A DNA stretch of 64,000 nt. Origin: Chryseobacterium lathyri (GTDB lineage: Bacteria > Bacteroidota > Bacteroidia > Flavobacteriales > Weeksellaceae). The stretch spans positions 1-64,000 of the forward strand of contig NZ_QNFY01000012.1 of NCBI RefSeq assembly GCF_003290185.1, given 5' to 3'. Made by a program: the position numbers and the translations under genes. Shown here piece by piece: positions 1-9,236 of the stretch; position 1 is the stretch's first letter; the number at the start of each line of letters is the position of its first letter. The notes under the pieces were generated by a model. It did no database searches. It saw nothing but the letters and a program-made list of their open reading frames with translations, and had not been told where the DNA came from.

Positions 1-1050
1 ATCTTGGTTCTTGGCTCCCCGATCTTGACTCTGGATTACACTCGTTCCCATTAGAATATCCCGGTTTCCAAAATTGTAGGATTTCTGCCAAAGCTCTTCA
101 CCTCTTTCGTTTAAGGAGATCAGCCACAGATCGGTTCCTTCTTCGATTCCTGCTGTTTTGTTTCCTGATCTTTCAGATCTGGATTCGCCGCCAATTAAAT
201 AGCCTGACGAAGTTAAGGCGAGCGTTCTTAAATGGTCATCTGCTTTGCCACCAAAATTCTTTTCCCATTCAGTTTTCCCCATTTTATCCAGCTTGATCAC
301 CCAGTAATCTCCTTCGCCAAAATTTTCAGTTTTCTTTGATCCGCCAATGTTGCTTCTTGAATAGATCCCTAATAAAGCACCTCCGTCTTTGGTAGGGATC
401 ATTTTCTCCACTTCATCTAATCCTTTTCCTCCTAAAATAGACTGAGAGAGCTCTTTTCCATCTTTATCGAGTTTTACAATTAAAATATCTTTGGAACCAT
501 AACCTTTAGCTGAGTTTTGAACATTTCCTGCTAAGAAGAATCCTAAGTCTGTTGTTTGAATAACAGATCTTGCTTCTTCATCGGATGCTGATCCTAAAGT
601 TTTCTGCCAGAGTTCGTCTCCGAATTCATTGAGACGTATGAGCCAAATATCTGAACCTCCTTTTGATTCATCTTTCTTATCTTTATTTTTTCCAGAATAT
701 GAGGTACCAGAGAGCAAAAACCCGCCGTCTTGCGTAGTAACGGTTGCTGATAGATAGTCATGATTGTTTCCTGAGAAATATTTTTCCCAAACTTCTTCTC
801 CTTGTTGGTTCAGTTTTATTGCATGAAAATCGTAGCCGTTGTTTTGTTTCTGGTTTGAGGTCCCTGAGCTTATTGAAGGGCTGGCTTGAATTGAGCTTCC
901 CGTGATCAGATACTGTTGATCTATTGTTGTAGTAACCTGGCTTAGAAAATCCTGCGTAGAGGATTTGATGTCTTTTTGCCAGACAACCTCCTGAGCTGCC
1001 AGACCCAGAATTGTGCACATCGTAAATGCACTCATGTAGAGTTTTTTCAT
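1..1050 (-). CDS. Secreted repeat protein, 5' part (runs off left edge)
   Basis: An open frame of 350 codons starts at an ATG at 1050 and reaches base 1 without a stop, so the C-terminus lies outside the window. Residues 1-20 look like a signal peptide ending near AAQE. The rest is built of repeats of about 55-65 residues with the pattern D-x-W-(I/L)-x-(K/R)-L-(D/N)-x-x-G-x-x-x-W, then T-x-D-G-G-x-x-x-x-G. In Bacteroidota such beta-propeller-like repeats are common in exported surface proteins, often with a T9SS C-terminal sorting domain; that end is not visible here. The exact function is unknown. Confidence 0.75.
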   Translation of the reverse strand, partial: MKKLYMSAFTMCTILGLAAQEVVWQKDIKSSTQDFLSQVTTTIDQQYLITGSSIQASPSISSGTSNQKQNNGYDFHAIKLNQQGEEVWEKYFSGNNHDYLSATVTTQDGGFLLSGTSYSGKNKDKKDESKGGSDIWLIRLNEFGDELWQKTLGSASDEEARSVIQTTDLGFFLAGNVQNSAKGYGSKDILIVKLDKDGKELSQSILGGKGLDEVEKMIPTKDGGALLGIYSRSNIGGSKKTENFGEGDYWVIKLDKMGKTEWEKNFGGKADDHLRTLALTSSGYLIGGESRSERSGNKTAGIEEGTDLWLISLNERGEELWQKSYNFGNRDILMGTSVIQSQDRGAKNQD

Positions 1051-1409
1051 ATTTGTTATTTTATGCGCAAATTTAAAATTATATTTTAATCTCAGTATGG
1101 GGAAAACCGTATATTTTAATTAGTGATTTTACGGTCGGTTATTTAACCGGATAAATAATATCTCATCATAAGTGTGGTTTAAATGTTATTATTCTATTCT
1201 TCTTACTGTAACAAAAATATAATCATGAGACGACAAAGTGTGTCGTATTATATAAATGCATAATTAATTAATTTGTAATGACAAAAATAAAAATGAGTCC
1301 CCAATAATTATTGTGGATTACCATAAGTAATATTATTTTCCTACAAATATATAAATTGTAGTAATATAAGGTTACAAAAATGCAGTACTTTATATTTCAC
1401 TTTGTATAA
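1051..1409. other. Intergenic, AT-rich
   Basis: No gene is seen. The stretch lies between two divergent genes and should hold both promoters. On the minus strand a TAnnTTTG-like element reads from 1075 to 1068, just upstream of the secreted repeat gene, without a clear TTG partner. Confidence 0.5.
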
Positions 1410-1664
1410 GTGAAAATAATAGACGAAAATAAAATTACTGAATTAAAAGCCAGAATTCCTGTTGATGTCGGCAATCAGATTAGAAAGTTCCGTGAGAAAA
1501 AGAAACTTTCTCAGACTGAACTAGCTGAATTGATAGGGAAGGACAGACAATATCTCTATAAAATAGAAAAAGGGAAAGTAACCTCAAATGTTTTCACAAT
1601 TGCTCTTATAGCTTCTGCCCTAGACATTTCATTGGCTGATTTGGTGGAAGAAATAAAACTTTAG
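1410..1664 (+). CDS. XRE-family helix-turn-helix regulator
   Basis: This is a small cytoplasmic DNA-binding protein of 84 residues. Residues 19-75 form a Cro/C1-type HTH: the run VGNQIRKFREKKKLSQTELA, then a second helix, then the typical YKIEKGK turn. The first available in-frame start is a GTG at 1410. It stands alone in AT-rich DNA next to the accessory region, in the position of a mobile-element or cassette regulator. Targets are unknown. Confidence 0.8.
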   Translation: MKIIDENKITELKARIPVDVGNQIRKFREKKKLSQTELAELIGKDRQYLYKIEKGKVTSNVFTIALIASALDISLADLVEEIKL

Positions 1665-2214
1665 GCGGGAAATGATAAGTGAGGCCTAAATTACTAAGTA
1701 AGTTTAATTTTAGTAAAAATTTTATTACTATCTGGTGTAATCTATAAGAATATTTTTTGCCAAGGAGCAATACCAGTTCAGGACTATTCTTTTTTGTAAT
1801 CTAAAAGCATTCAATAAAACTATCTTAAATTTCAAATAAATATAATTGCATTTTATTCATAAATAGGCTTGTAGGGATAAGTAGGTGTGTAAATTGTAAG
1901 TTTTGTATCTAAATAGTCCTTATATGTAATGAGTGACAGAATAACAGTTTAGGTATATTAATTAATAGATTGAAGGTAATTTACTGTTTGAGAACTGTAT
2001 AAAGATTTCACCTTTATGCTTTTCACAATGCATTTCCAAATTTAAAAATCGATTTAATGTAAAGTATCCAGTTTAATGTTCATAGGATAATCTTTCCTAA
2101 TATAATTCTTATAGCCACTTATATATCATTTTAACGGCTATGAATTTTAAAACAAGCCTTTTTTTCTATAATATTTAATAGACTTTTATTTTTATATTAG
2201 TAGAAATAATAAAT
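1665..2214. other. Gene-free AT-rich stretch
   Basis: About 550 bases of very AT-rich sequence with no convincing ORF, RNA or terminator. It is probably the upstream region of the two-gene cassette that follows. Confidence 0.4.
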
Positions 2215-2580
2215 ATGAATAAAGAATATTTTCAAAAAGTCTTGGAGGAAGAACAAGAGATCAGAAGAGATAAATTTTACCTTTTTATGAAGAATGAAGG
2301 TTTCACAGAAACAATTGGTAAGAATCTCAATTTTGCTGACGACATGCCTTTATTTTATAAAAGGATAGGGGAAAATAAATTTCTGGTTTTTAATATTCCT
2401 TATTATGGAAAAGTTAAAGGCAGGTTTTTTCAAGCGGACTTTTGGCGAGTTAAGGTAAATAATGAAGATGCCTTTTTGAAAAAAAAGATTGATAAAAACC
2501 TGTATGATGATATAATTCTAGGTTTTAGAATGGAAAGAAATTTAGAATTATACTATAAAGAAATAGGTAGGGAAGTATGA
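2215..2580 (+). CDS. Hypothetical protein, first gene of a two-gene cassette
   Basis: I do not recognise this 121-residue protein. It has no signal peptide or membrane segment and is rich in Lys, Glu and aromatic residues, with a predicted alpha/beta pattern (YKRIGENKFLVFNIPYYGKV in the middle). Its stop overlaps the next start as ATGA at 2577-2580, so the two genes are probably co-translated. The tight pairing and AT-rich setting would fit a toxin/antidote or effector/immunity pair, but nothing in the sequence proves it. Confidence 0.6.
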   Translation: MNKEYFQKVLEEEQEIRRDKFYLFMKNEGFTETIGKNLNFADDMPLFYKRIGENKFLVFNIPYYGKVKGRFFQADFWRVKVNNEDAFLKKKIDKNLYDDIILGFRMERNLELYYKEIGREV

Positions 2581-3233
2581 AAGCGGAAGAACTGGAAAAA
2601 TATAGTAAATTAATTGATGAACTCATTGACGGCGAAAAAACCGAAGAAAATACCAATGCATTCATCGACTCTTCATTTAACTTATGGGGTGAAATTATTA
2701 AAGAAAGTGGTATTAAAGATGAATTTGAGTTTTCCTATTTCCCATATCTTGCTATACAGACATCAGCAAGATCTAATAAATTCAATAGTAGTTTTAATTT
2801 ATCTTTAAATCGTTTATACTGGGAAATAACTTTTGATAGTTATATAAATAATTGGGAAAATGTAAAAAACTTAAATGATTCTTTTATGGCTGATTTTTTT
2901 ACCATTTGTAATAAGTATGATATAAAATTTATAGCTGGTTATAGCCCTGACTACAATAAAGAAATCACACCGGAATTTAACGCTAAGTTTAAAAGCAATA
3001 TTTTTAATCTAATGCATTCTTACATTTCTTTAATGAATCTTGATTCATATAGTAGGGAACATCAATCATTAGGGAGATTTTCTATCACATGGAAATTACC
3101 TGAAGGTTTTGACCTGCAAAAAATAATTGAAGAACTAAAAATCGCTTTCAAATGGATGTATAAATTTAATTACAATCTTTGGAAAGTTGAAGATATTAGA
3201 AGGCAGAATAGAGAAAACAGACAACGGAAATAG
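2577..3233 (+). CDS. Hypothetical protein, second gene of the cassette
   Basis: I do not recognise this soluble 218-residue protein. It has an acidic N-terminus, an aromatic-rich middle (FSYFPYLAIQTSARSNKFNS, around residues 53-72) and a basic, helical C-terminal tail. It overlaps the preceding gene by four bases. It has no close homologue elsewhere in the window. Confidence 0.6.
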   Translation: MKAEELEKYSKLIDELIDGEKTEENTNAFIDSSFNLWGEIIKESGIKDEFEFSYFPYLAIQTSARSNKFNSSFNLSLNRLYWEITFDSYINNWENVKNLNDSFMADFFTICNKYDIKFIAGYSPDYNKEITPEFNAKFKSNIFNLMHSYISLMNLDSYSREHQSLGRFSITWKLPEGFDLQKIIEELKIAFKWMYKFNYNLWKVEDIRRQNRENRQRK

Positions 3234-3655
3234 ATTATAATTAAATAAACTAAAGTCTTTTATCATATTTGGAGAGGATAAATAAGAATAAAAGTTTCAT
3301 GTCAAATATAATATTTTTGACAGCAAGCGGAATAATGCAAGTTTAAGACCTTTCCCATTTTCTTATTCCTTTAATAGTAAATAAGTCAGAAATTGGAGAG
3401 ACGCATATAATATCATTTCTATATAGCTGTACAAGTGTTTTTGCCAGATTTGTTTAAAATAAAAGGCAGTTATATAATATATAAGGGATGCGTTTTAAAA
3501 CGCCCATTATATATTATAGTGGGTAAGAGACTAATAGTTTAAGTAGATCAGATAGCAGGGTGAAAAAAAATCACCTTTGGAAGCTATAAAAATGACCTCC
3601 CCCTATAGGCTTTTGATGATCTGTTTCCTAATTTCAAAGTCGATTTATTACCATG
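3234..3655. other. Gene-free stretch between cassette and element module
   Basis: About 420 AT-rich bases between convergent genes. An imperfect palindrome around 3472-3525 (ATATAATATATAAGGG, then CCCATTATATATTATAGTGGG) could be a terminator or a recombination relic. Nothing else was seen. Confidence 0.4.
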
Positions 3656-4693
3656 CTACAGCTTTCTCATTCCATACTTGGATAAGATCATGTTTAGATC
3701 TTCCTGATCCTGCTTATTCTGGATCGGGTATTTAGAACTGTTTTTCTCTTGGGTAAAATGAGTATTGGTTGATTTTTGTTTCAGGGTTTCTCGCGAGATT
3801 TCTTCAAAGAATCCTGCCAGTTGATTATTCGTTATGGTTGGGTATTCTTTTCTAAGAAAATCAATAATTCCTGATTGTACAAGCAGCCCTATTCTCTGTA
3901 TCTGTGATCGGGTAAGAGGTTCTGCTTCTTCTTTTTTATTAAGATCAATATGTTGTTTTTTTCTTTCAAACTCCAGTTCCAGCTCATGTTCTGTAAAGTC
4001 CCTTATGTTGATAAGTTCCTGTTTGCAGGTTTCTTCTACAAGGTGTATAAGCTGGTCTTTATAAAATAATTTAGAAGCCCAATCCCATCTTTTGGAATCG
4101 TTTTTAGAAATTTCGCCCCATCTTTTTTCCTGTTCATCTTCTATTTTTTCGTTTATTAATTCATGTTCAGCATCATATTTTTCGTAATTGCTGTCATTCT
4201 CATTATTGTCTAAGTACTTAAAATAAAACTCTCTACTTTGATTTTCCAAGCCCTTTATAAGCTCCGTCTCAAATTCTTCCTCATAGTTTCCTATCAAATC
4301 AGTAAGTCGTTTGCCATCATCCTCTCTCAGTGCTTTTGTTATTTCTAAGGCTGTTTCATGGTCATATAAGCTAAATACCTTTAATTCAAAATTCGGGCTG
4401 AACAGCTCATTAATAAAGCTTTCATAATCTAAAAAATTCTTCTCATCATGTGGAAGTAATGATAAAAGCTCCTGCTCATCACTATAGCGTTCTTCATCCA
4501 GAAGCCGGGATATTAAATCATGCTCTTTAGATAAAATAATTTCTTGGTAGGGAACTTCTGAAACTAATGTTTCGTAGCTGTTCCGGTAATAAGTAAGATA
4601 GTCTGTGTAGGTAATATCTTTTACATTTTTATAGAAATAGTCTTTAAAATTATCCTTGAAGGATTTAAGGGTATAATAAACAGGGTAATCCAT
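3656..4693 (-). CDS. Element-associated protein, paralogue of the 13963-15258 gene
   Basis: This charged, helical cytoplasmic protein of 345 residues has no family I can name. I place the start at the ATG ending at 4693 because MDYPVYYTLKSFKDNF then aligns with the start of the second copy at 15258 (METIIYESLRDFKENY). A longer reading to 4750 is possible. The C-terminal 80 residues are the conserved part: GI(I/L)DFLR-x-x-YP-x-IT-(N/D)-NQLA-x-FFE, then SSKYPI, DQEDL and a YGM/FGM end. It is the last gene of the minus-strand element module (HTH, Rep, HTH, this gene). An accessory role in element maintenance or transfer is a guess. Confidence 0.65.
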   Translation of the reverse strand: MDYPVYYTLKSFKDNFKDYFYKNVKDITYTDYLTYYRNSYETLVSEVPYQEIILSKEHDLISRLLDEERYSDEQELLSLLPHDEKNFLDYESFINELFSPNFELKVFSLYDHETALEITKALREDDGKRLTDLIGNYEEEFETELIKGLENQSREFYFKYLDNNENDSNYEKYDAEHELINEKIEDEQEKRWGEISKNDSKRWDWASKLFYKDQLIHLVEETCKQELINIRDFTEHELELEFERKKQHIDLNKKEEAEPLTRSQIQRIGLLVQSGIIDFLRKEYPTITNNQLAGFFEEISRETLKQKSTNTHFTQEKNSSKYPIQNKQDQEDLNMILSKYGMRKL

Positions 4694-4890
4694 ACGCTTC
4701 CGGTTGCCATTAAAAAACCTCCTGCATATTAATGGGGAGGCTAACATCATAGATGAGAAAATTCTACATTTCTCTTATATCAAATATAATATTTTTTTTC
4801 AGAAGCAGGAAAGCAAAGATTTTAAATATATTGTTTTAACTATTCTAAACACGATTTTGAAAAATATAAGAAAACGAGTCGTGATATATA

Positions 4891-5610
4891 CTATTCTTTA
4901 GTTTCGGGAATGTCAATTGTTTTCAGAATTCCTTCAATAGTACAGAGCTGTTCTGGACTCATTTGTTTTATGATTTCCTGGTTTAGTATCGTTCCTCCAA
5001 TCTGAATAAAATTATTTTGATTCTGTATCAGGGTATTGTTATTAGTACCATCGTTATTGTTTCCCGATAGACCTTTTTTTAAAGTCCCAATGCATTCCAG
5101 ATATAATTTTGCCGCTTTCATGTCACCACTCATACCATACTGAAGAATCGCTGTCATTAATTTAAACTGCATAATCTGAAACTGCTCCATATATTCTACA
5201 TGATAGGGGCTGTTTTTATAGTCTTTCAGGTGTTTATGAATAGTTTGTCTGCTCAGCTCGGTTTTACTGGCTATTTCTGCTTTTGTAGGCATTCTGTTAT
5301 TCTCTTTGATGAGGTTAGAGATAGCCCACATGATATTAAGATGATTGGATTCCCAGATTTGATTTTTAGTATCATCTATCATTATAGCCTCAATCTTTTC
5401 ATAAAAGACTTCTCTTTCTTCACCTCGTAGCGGATTGAAACGGTTTTGAATAATTTCAGAAAATCTATCTCTTTCCTCATTGGTAAAATCTTTTATATCA
5501 GCATGGGTAATTTTTTTAAGTGCCAGAACCGAGTTTATTTTAATTTCAGATTCTGTCAACTTCTGTAAACCTTTATTATTTTGCGGGGGTTGTTTTCTTT
5601 CTCTTTTCAT
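4891..5610 (-). CDS. HTH protein of the integrated element
   Basis: The protein has 239 residues and is soluble. Residues 93-130 contain a helix-turn-helix: NNRMPTKAEIASKTELSRQT, then IHKHLKDY. An Asn/Gln-rich stretch follows (around 183-200). The layout recalls small-terminase-like or replication-accessory HTH proteins of phages and plasmids. It lies about 600 bases downstream of rep on the same strand, and those 600 bases hold iteron-like repeats, so binding there is plausible. No direct evidence distinguishes regulator from replication factor. Confidence 0.65.
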   Translation of the reverse strand: MKRERKQPPQNNKGLQKLTESEIKINSVLALKKITHADIKDFTNEERDRFSEIIQNRFNPLRGEEREVFYEKIEAIMIDDTKNQIWESNHLNIMWAISNLIKENNRMPTKAEIASKTELSRQTIHKHLKDYKNSPYHVEYMEQFQIMQFKLMTAILQYGMSGDMKAAKLYLECIGTLKKGLSGNNNDGTNNNTLIQNQNNFIQIGGTILNQEIIKQMSPEQLCTIEGILKTIDIPETKE

Positions 5611-6213
5611 TGTATTGTAATTTTAAATTATAATCCGTAATCACGGAAAAACGGAGTTCAAAATTCAGGGCTCTTTTTTAGCCGTTTTAGGGTTGCTTTT
5701 CGATTGCTTTTGGAATTTCCAATTTCAGGTTTTATAGGGTTTTGAATGTTAAGCTTTATGAAGTTCCGATGTCAAGTTTTGACAGGTTTTAAATATGGAG
5801 TTCTGAGATTTGTACATGAAATTTCACATTTTGAACCTTAACAAATCTTAACAACCTTTTATTTCAAAGATGCATGATTCCTCAGTATTCAGGAGACCTT
5901 TTTTGTGGTTCACTTTGTGGCTCAGTTTGCGGTTCAAATTTGACTATCAAAATTTTCCGGAAAGTTTTTTTTACCCAAATTTTAAAAGTTGACCTCTTTT
6001 TTAAGCCTTATATTTTGCTGTCCGTGATTTAATTAGTATTTCAATTCATTTTAAATATTCTTTAAACAAAACAAAGTTTATATTAAGAATATCATAATCG
6101 TAATTCTATGTTTTTTGAGCTTCTTTTTTTCTTTCTATTTTATAAATTATTGTATTATTTATGATCTCATTTTATTAGAGTTATTTTACCAAAAGGTGCA
6201 AATTCCAAATTTA
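5611..6213. other. Non-coding block with iteron-like repeats (candidate origin)
   Basis: No gene is seen in 600 bases between the HTH gene and the end of rep. The block contains three tandem 12-bp repeats at 5902-5937 and is otherwise AT-rich. In plasmid-like elements such a block beside rep often carries the origin. Confidence 0.4.
5902..5937 (+). repeat. Three tandem 12-bp iteron-like repeats
   Basis: The units are TTTGTGGTTCAC, TTTGTGGCTCAG and TTTGCGGTTCAA, with a partial fourth (ATTTG). Direct repeats of this size and spacing, about one helical turn, are typical protein-binding arrays such as Rep or recombinase-accessory sites. The neighbouring rep gene supports a replication role. Confidence 0.5.
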
Positions 6214-7209
6214 TCAGTCTGAGCGGATTTTTTCATTTTTGAAAAGTCCTGATTTCATTGGTATTCCCTGTGTGGAATTTGCACCACTTAGCAAATCAAA
6301 AATTTTGTCTAAAATCAGCACCTTTAATTGATGATGCAGATTGTTTTTATTTTGTGATTTATGATAGTATTTTTTGACTTCTCTTGCATAGCAGTTTCGA
6401 TAGGGATTTTGCAATTTTGTTATCCAATATTCAATTGTGCCTGCTTCGGTTATATATTTTACCTCAGAAGGTTTTAACCCTGTTAAATCAGGCTCTAAAT
6501 TGATGATAAGGACATTTTCCCACTCACTTAATAAACTTTCTCCCATCTTCTTGTAAACTTCATCACAGAATAAGTCACAGAGTGAGTAGATTCCCAGCTT
6601 ACGGATATTTTTTCTCTGCTTGCTTCTAACCTCAAAACGGAATGTATTTCTTTGTATACCGTACTGTGGATAGTTTACAAACTGGATACCCTTATCATAG
6701 GCTTTAATCTGTTTATAGGGAGTGGCATTGGTTATCTTATAGGTCCTGATACTGCTGCTAAAAATAAAAGGTGTTTTCTTGTAATATATGATTCCTTCGA
6801 TGAGGTTTTTCATATTCATTTCCGGGATAATATTAACACCGTATTCCAAATTAATTAGTTGCATCTCTATAAATTCTGATGGCTCAATTTTCAGAATAGA
6901 AAATATTTCTGTCAAAACTTCTTTGCAGTCTTCGGGGTTGAAGTCATTCCCGTTATGTTTATTCCCATTGAAATAGTAGTGCGGAGTGATGAGTATATCT
7001 ACAAAAATGAATTCATTTCCAGCTGTGTTTTTAGATCTGCGGCATTCCAGTTTAATATTCTGCATTGTATGTTGGTATATAGTAGTATGATTTCCCTTAC
7101 TCCTTAACTGCTCAAAGTCTGTATTATTAACCAGATTGTTTATTACTTTCTGGTAAAACGTTCGGAATTTAAGGAAATCCAGCATGATACTTTGAAATTC
7201 TAAGGTCAC
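6214..7209 (-). CDS. Phage/plasmid-type replication initiator (Rep)
   Basis: The protein has 331 residues. It resembles replication initiators of the filamentous-phage gene II/X and plasmid Rep group. The visible features are a central QLINLEYGVNI strand, an (I)KAYDKG motif with Lys and Tyr near residue 170, and RFEVRSKQRKNIRKLGIYSL (around 192-211). Such proteins nick DNA to start rolling-circle replication. The start may instead be Met9. It lies 12 bases downstream of the excisionase-like gene on the same strand, so the two probably form an operon. The assignment is by motif only. Confidence 0.6.
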   Translation of the reverse strand: MTLEFQSIMLDFLKFRTFYQKVINNLVNNTDFEQLRSKGNHTTIYQHTMQNIKLECRRSKNTAGNEFIFVDILITPHYYFNGNKHNGNDFNPEDCKEVLTEIFSILKIEPSEFIEMQLINLEYGVNIIPEMNMKNLIEGIIYYKKTPFIFSSSIRTYKITNATPYKQIKAYDKGIQFVNYPQYGIQRNTFRFEVRSKQRKNIRKLGIYSLCDLFCDEVYKKMGESLLSEWENVLIINLEPDLTGLKPSEVKYITEAGTIEYWITKLQNPYRNCYAREVKKYYHKSQNKNNLHHQLKVLILDKIFDLLSGANSTQGIPMKSGLFKNEKIRSD

Positions 7210-7221
7210 AACAGGACTTAA

Positions 7222-7503
7222 TTACAGCTTGTTACGGTTAATGAACTCATCAATTTCGTTTCTCTTGAAGTAGATTCGGTTTCCCAGCCCATAGGCAATC
7301 AGGGTTCCTTCCTTTCTCCATCGGTGAAGGGTCGATAAATCAATATGAAGCATTTCACATACTTCATTGCGGGTAAGGTAGCTGGTAGGCTCTTTGGGCT
7401 GGAATTCCTCTTTTAGTTGTTCTCTAAGTTCAGGAATGATTTCTTTTTTTATTTCCCGGATCAGATCATCCGGTGTGGTTCCGATAAATTGAATCGTTGT
7501 CAT
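7222..7503 (-). CDS. Excisionase-family (MerR-like) DNA-binding protein
   Basis: This 93-residue protein has a C-terminal winged HTH of the excisionase/HTH_17 type: YLTRNEVCEMLHIDLSTLHR, then WRKEGTLIAYGLGNRIYF, at about residues 42-85. The N-terminal half is helical and charged. Proteins of this type direct excision and control of integrated elements in Bacteroidota. It begins the minus-strand module xis-rep-HTH-unknown. The integrase that could act with it lies at 15464-16753. Confidence 0.8.
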   Translation of the reverse strand: MTTIQFIGTTPDDLIREIKKEIIPELREQLKEEFQPKEPTSYLTRNEVCEMLHIDLSTLHRWRKEGTLIAYGLGNRIYFKRNEIDEFINRNKL

Positions 7504-8100
7504 AATAACTGTTTTAAATATTATGCAACAAAGGTGAATTCGGAAAAAATTCGGAACAAAATTATTTTTCCGAACTATGTTTTATTTACGTTAGTACAGT
7601 AATGAGATAAGTAGCATGCTTACTCGAATTAAAATATTTTTTAACGATTGAATTGAAATTTCTTTTACATTTTTAATCAGTTTTTCTTTTTTTGCTTCAG
7701 AAGAAAAGAGGTAGTTTATATTCATAAAAATTTTTAAAGGCTCTTACAATCATTTTTTGTTTCCCAATTTATAACTGAGTTGAAATATTCCAAATTGTTA
7801 TATTTGTACTTTGAAATAAGTTTTTGAATTAGAAAAACAATAAAAAAATAGCGTTTCGCTTTAGATCCTGTTACGGAAATACGACCAATTTTTTTTAAGT
7901 AACACAGGAAGTAAAGTAGAGATGCCTGCAATTCTCGTGGGCATTCCTTTGCTTTGTGTTGCTGCCTTTGGTCGGGCTTCCGTAACATGCAAATGGAATT
8001 TAGCCCACGTTTTTATGTAAAGGTCCGATGAATAATGTTGAATCTTATAACGGCTATTTATCCACAAAGCTTTGCTATTAAACTTTAAAAGTACCTTGGG
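7504..8100. other. Intergenic with a 20-bp inverted repeat
   Basis: There is no convincing gene between the divergent xis-like and LuxR-type genes. The region contains a pair of 20-bp inverted repeats at 7869-7888 and 7968-7987. Short ORFs crossing this segment are probably fortuitous. Confidence 0.5.
7869..7987. repeat. Inverted-repeat element (MITE- or oriT-like)
   Basis: The left arm is TGTTACGGAA-ATA-CGACCAA (7869-7888). The right arm, at 7968-7987 and read in reverse complement, is TGTTACGGAA-GCC-CGACCAA. Seventeen of 20 positions match and about 79 bases lie between. The pair sits between the element module and the secreted-protein cassette. It could be a small non-autonomous element, an attachment or transfer site, or a relic. 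Confidence 0.55.
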
Positions 8101-9090
8101 ATGAAAAATTTGATTTACTTCATATCTAATACTGTTTCTTATTTAGGAACTGATAAAGAAACTTCGAGCACAGCCGATAATGATTCTATTATTATTTTGA
8201 ATCAATACATTTTTCTATTATGCCTTATATTTCTATTGCACGACATCTATAGTCTTATCTTTATAAGAGATCTGCCAACCAATATTCTGCTTTTTGCTAT
8301 TTCGTGCGTATTTTTTCTTTGCCTATTTATTCCCGTAAATATCAGGATGAATAAATATTTTATTTCCTTTTTCTTTATGCTCCTAACCTTTGTGATCACT
8401 TATTATTCTTCTTTATGTGGAGTTGAAAGCGGAGTATTCCTTTTTTATTTCTCCTTAATCCCAGCATTACAATTTTTTTTTTCATGGAAAAAGGATAGAT
8501 TCTTTATTATATTCTTACTATTCTTTATTCTTTTACAGCTATACGTATCGGCAAGCACTGGTTTTAAATTGGTGAATAATGCCAGCAAATACATCAATTT
8601 CAGACGTGCATTATTGTTAATGAATATCAGCTTTCTTTTGCTAAGCCTGGCCCTTAATTCTTTCTTTTTTTACAGGAAAATAAAAACCTATTATTTTATT
8701 TTAAACAGGGACCTGCATAAGAATATGCAGATAGATAATTTGAATCAGGAAGTTGTCCGGTTAAAAAGGCTATTAAATAAGGATGTATTTTCTGAAGAAA
8801 CTTTAAAAGATCTTGTGGACTCAATACAATTGAACGATACCGTCTTTCTTGAAAAATTTGAAGTATTTTTTCCCGGTTTTTTTGATAAAGTTCAAAAGAT
8901 CAGCGAAAATCCTCTTACAGGTTCCGACCTTAAAATGTGCGCTATGCTCAAGTTGGGTTTTACAGCTAAACAAATTGCAATCTATACCAATTCTTCAATC
9001 AAGTCTGTAGAAGGAAAAATATACAGGCTAAGAAAGAAATTGAATATCAATACTGATGAGGATTCAAAAGCCTGGTTTATAGTATTATAG
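8101..9090 (+). CDS. Membrane-anchored LuxR-type transcription regulator
   Basis: The protein has 329 residues. The N-terminal half (about 37-200) contains around six hydrophobic segments. A short coiled region (about 205-230, LNQEVVRLKRLLNK) leads to a C-terminal LuxR/GerE-type HTH at about 275-322 (LTGSDLKMCAMLKLGFTAKQ, then KSVEGKIYRLRKKLNI). It probably senses an envelope or small-molecule signal and controls nearby genes directly. It lies immediately upstream of the secreted-protein cassette in the same direction. Confidence 0.75.
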   Translation: MKNLIYFISNTVSYLGTDKETSSTADNDSIIILNQYIFLLCLIFLLHDIYSLIFIRDLPTNILLFAISCVFFLCLFIPVNIRMNKYFISFFFMLLTFVITYYSSLCGVESGVFLFYFSLIPALQFFFSWKKDRFFIIFLLFFILLQLYVSASTGFKLVNNASKYINFRRALLLMNISFLLLSLALNSFFFYRKIKTYYFILNRDLHKNMQIDNLNQEVVRLKRLLNKDVFSEETLKDLVDSIQLNDTVFLEKFEVFFPGFFDKVQKISENPLTGSDLKMCAMLKLGFTAKQIAIYTNSSIKSVEGKIYRLRKKLNINTDEDSKAWFIVL

Positions 9091-9236
9091 CTTATTTTTA
9101 GTGCCGTTTTGAAACCCCCAATTTTCCCCGCGAGTGTTTTCGAGGTCAGAATTTTCTGCTTTTTTTTTTGATTTTATGTCTTTTTGCATATTTAAGACTG
9201 ATACCACAAGTTCAGTCTGTGGATCTAAAAAGCAAA

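Noticed and set aside
7734..8067. ORFs of 84 and 68 codons
   Set aside because: They cross the inverted-repeat element in two frames, with no plausible protein features.
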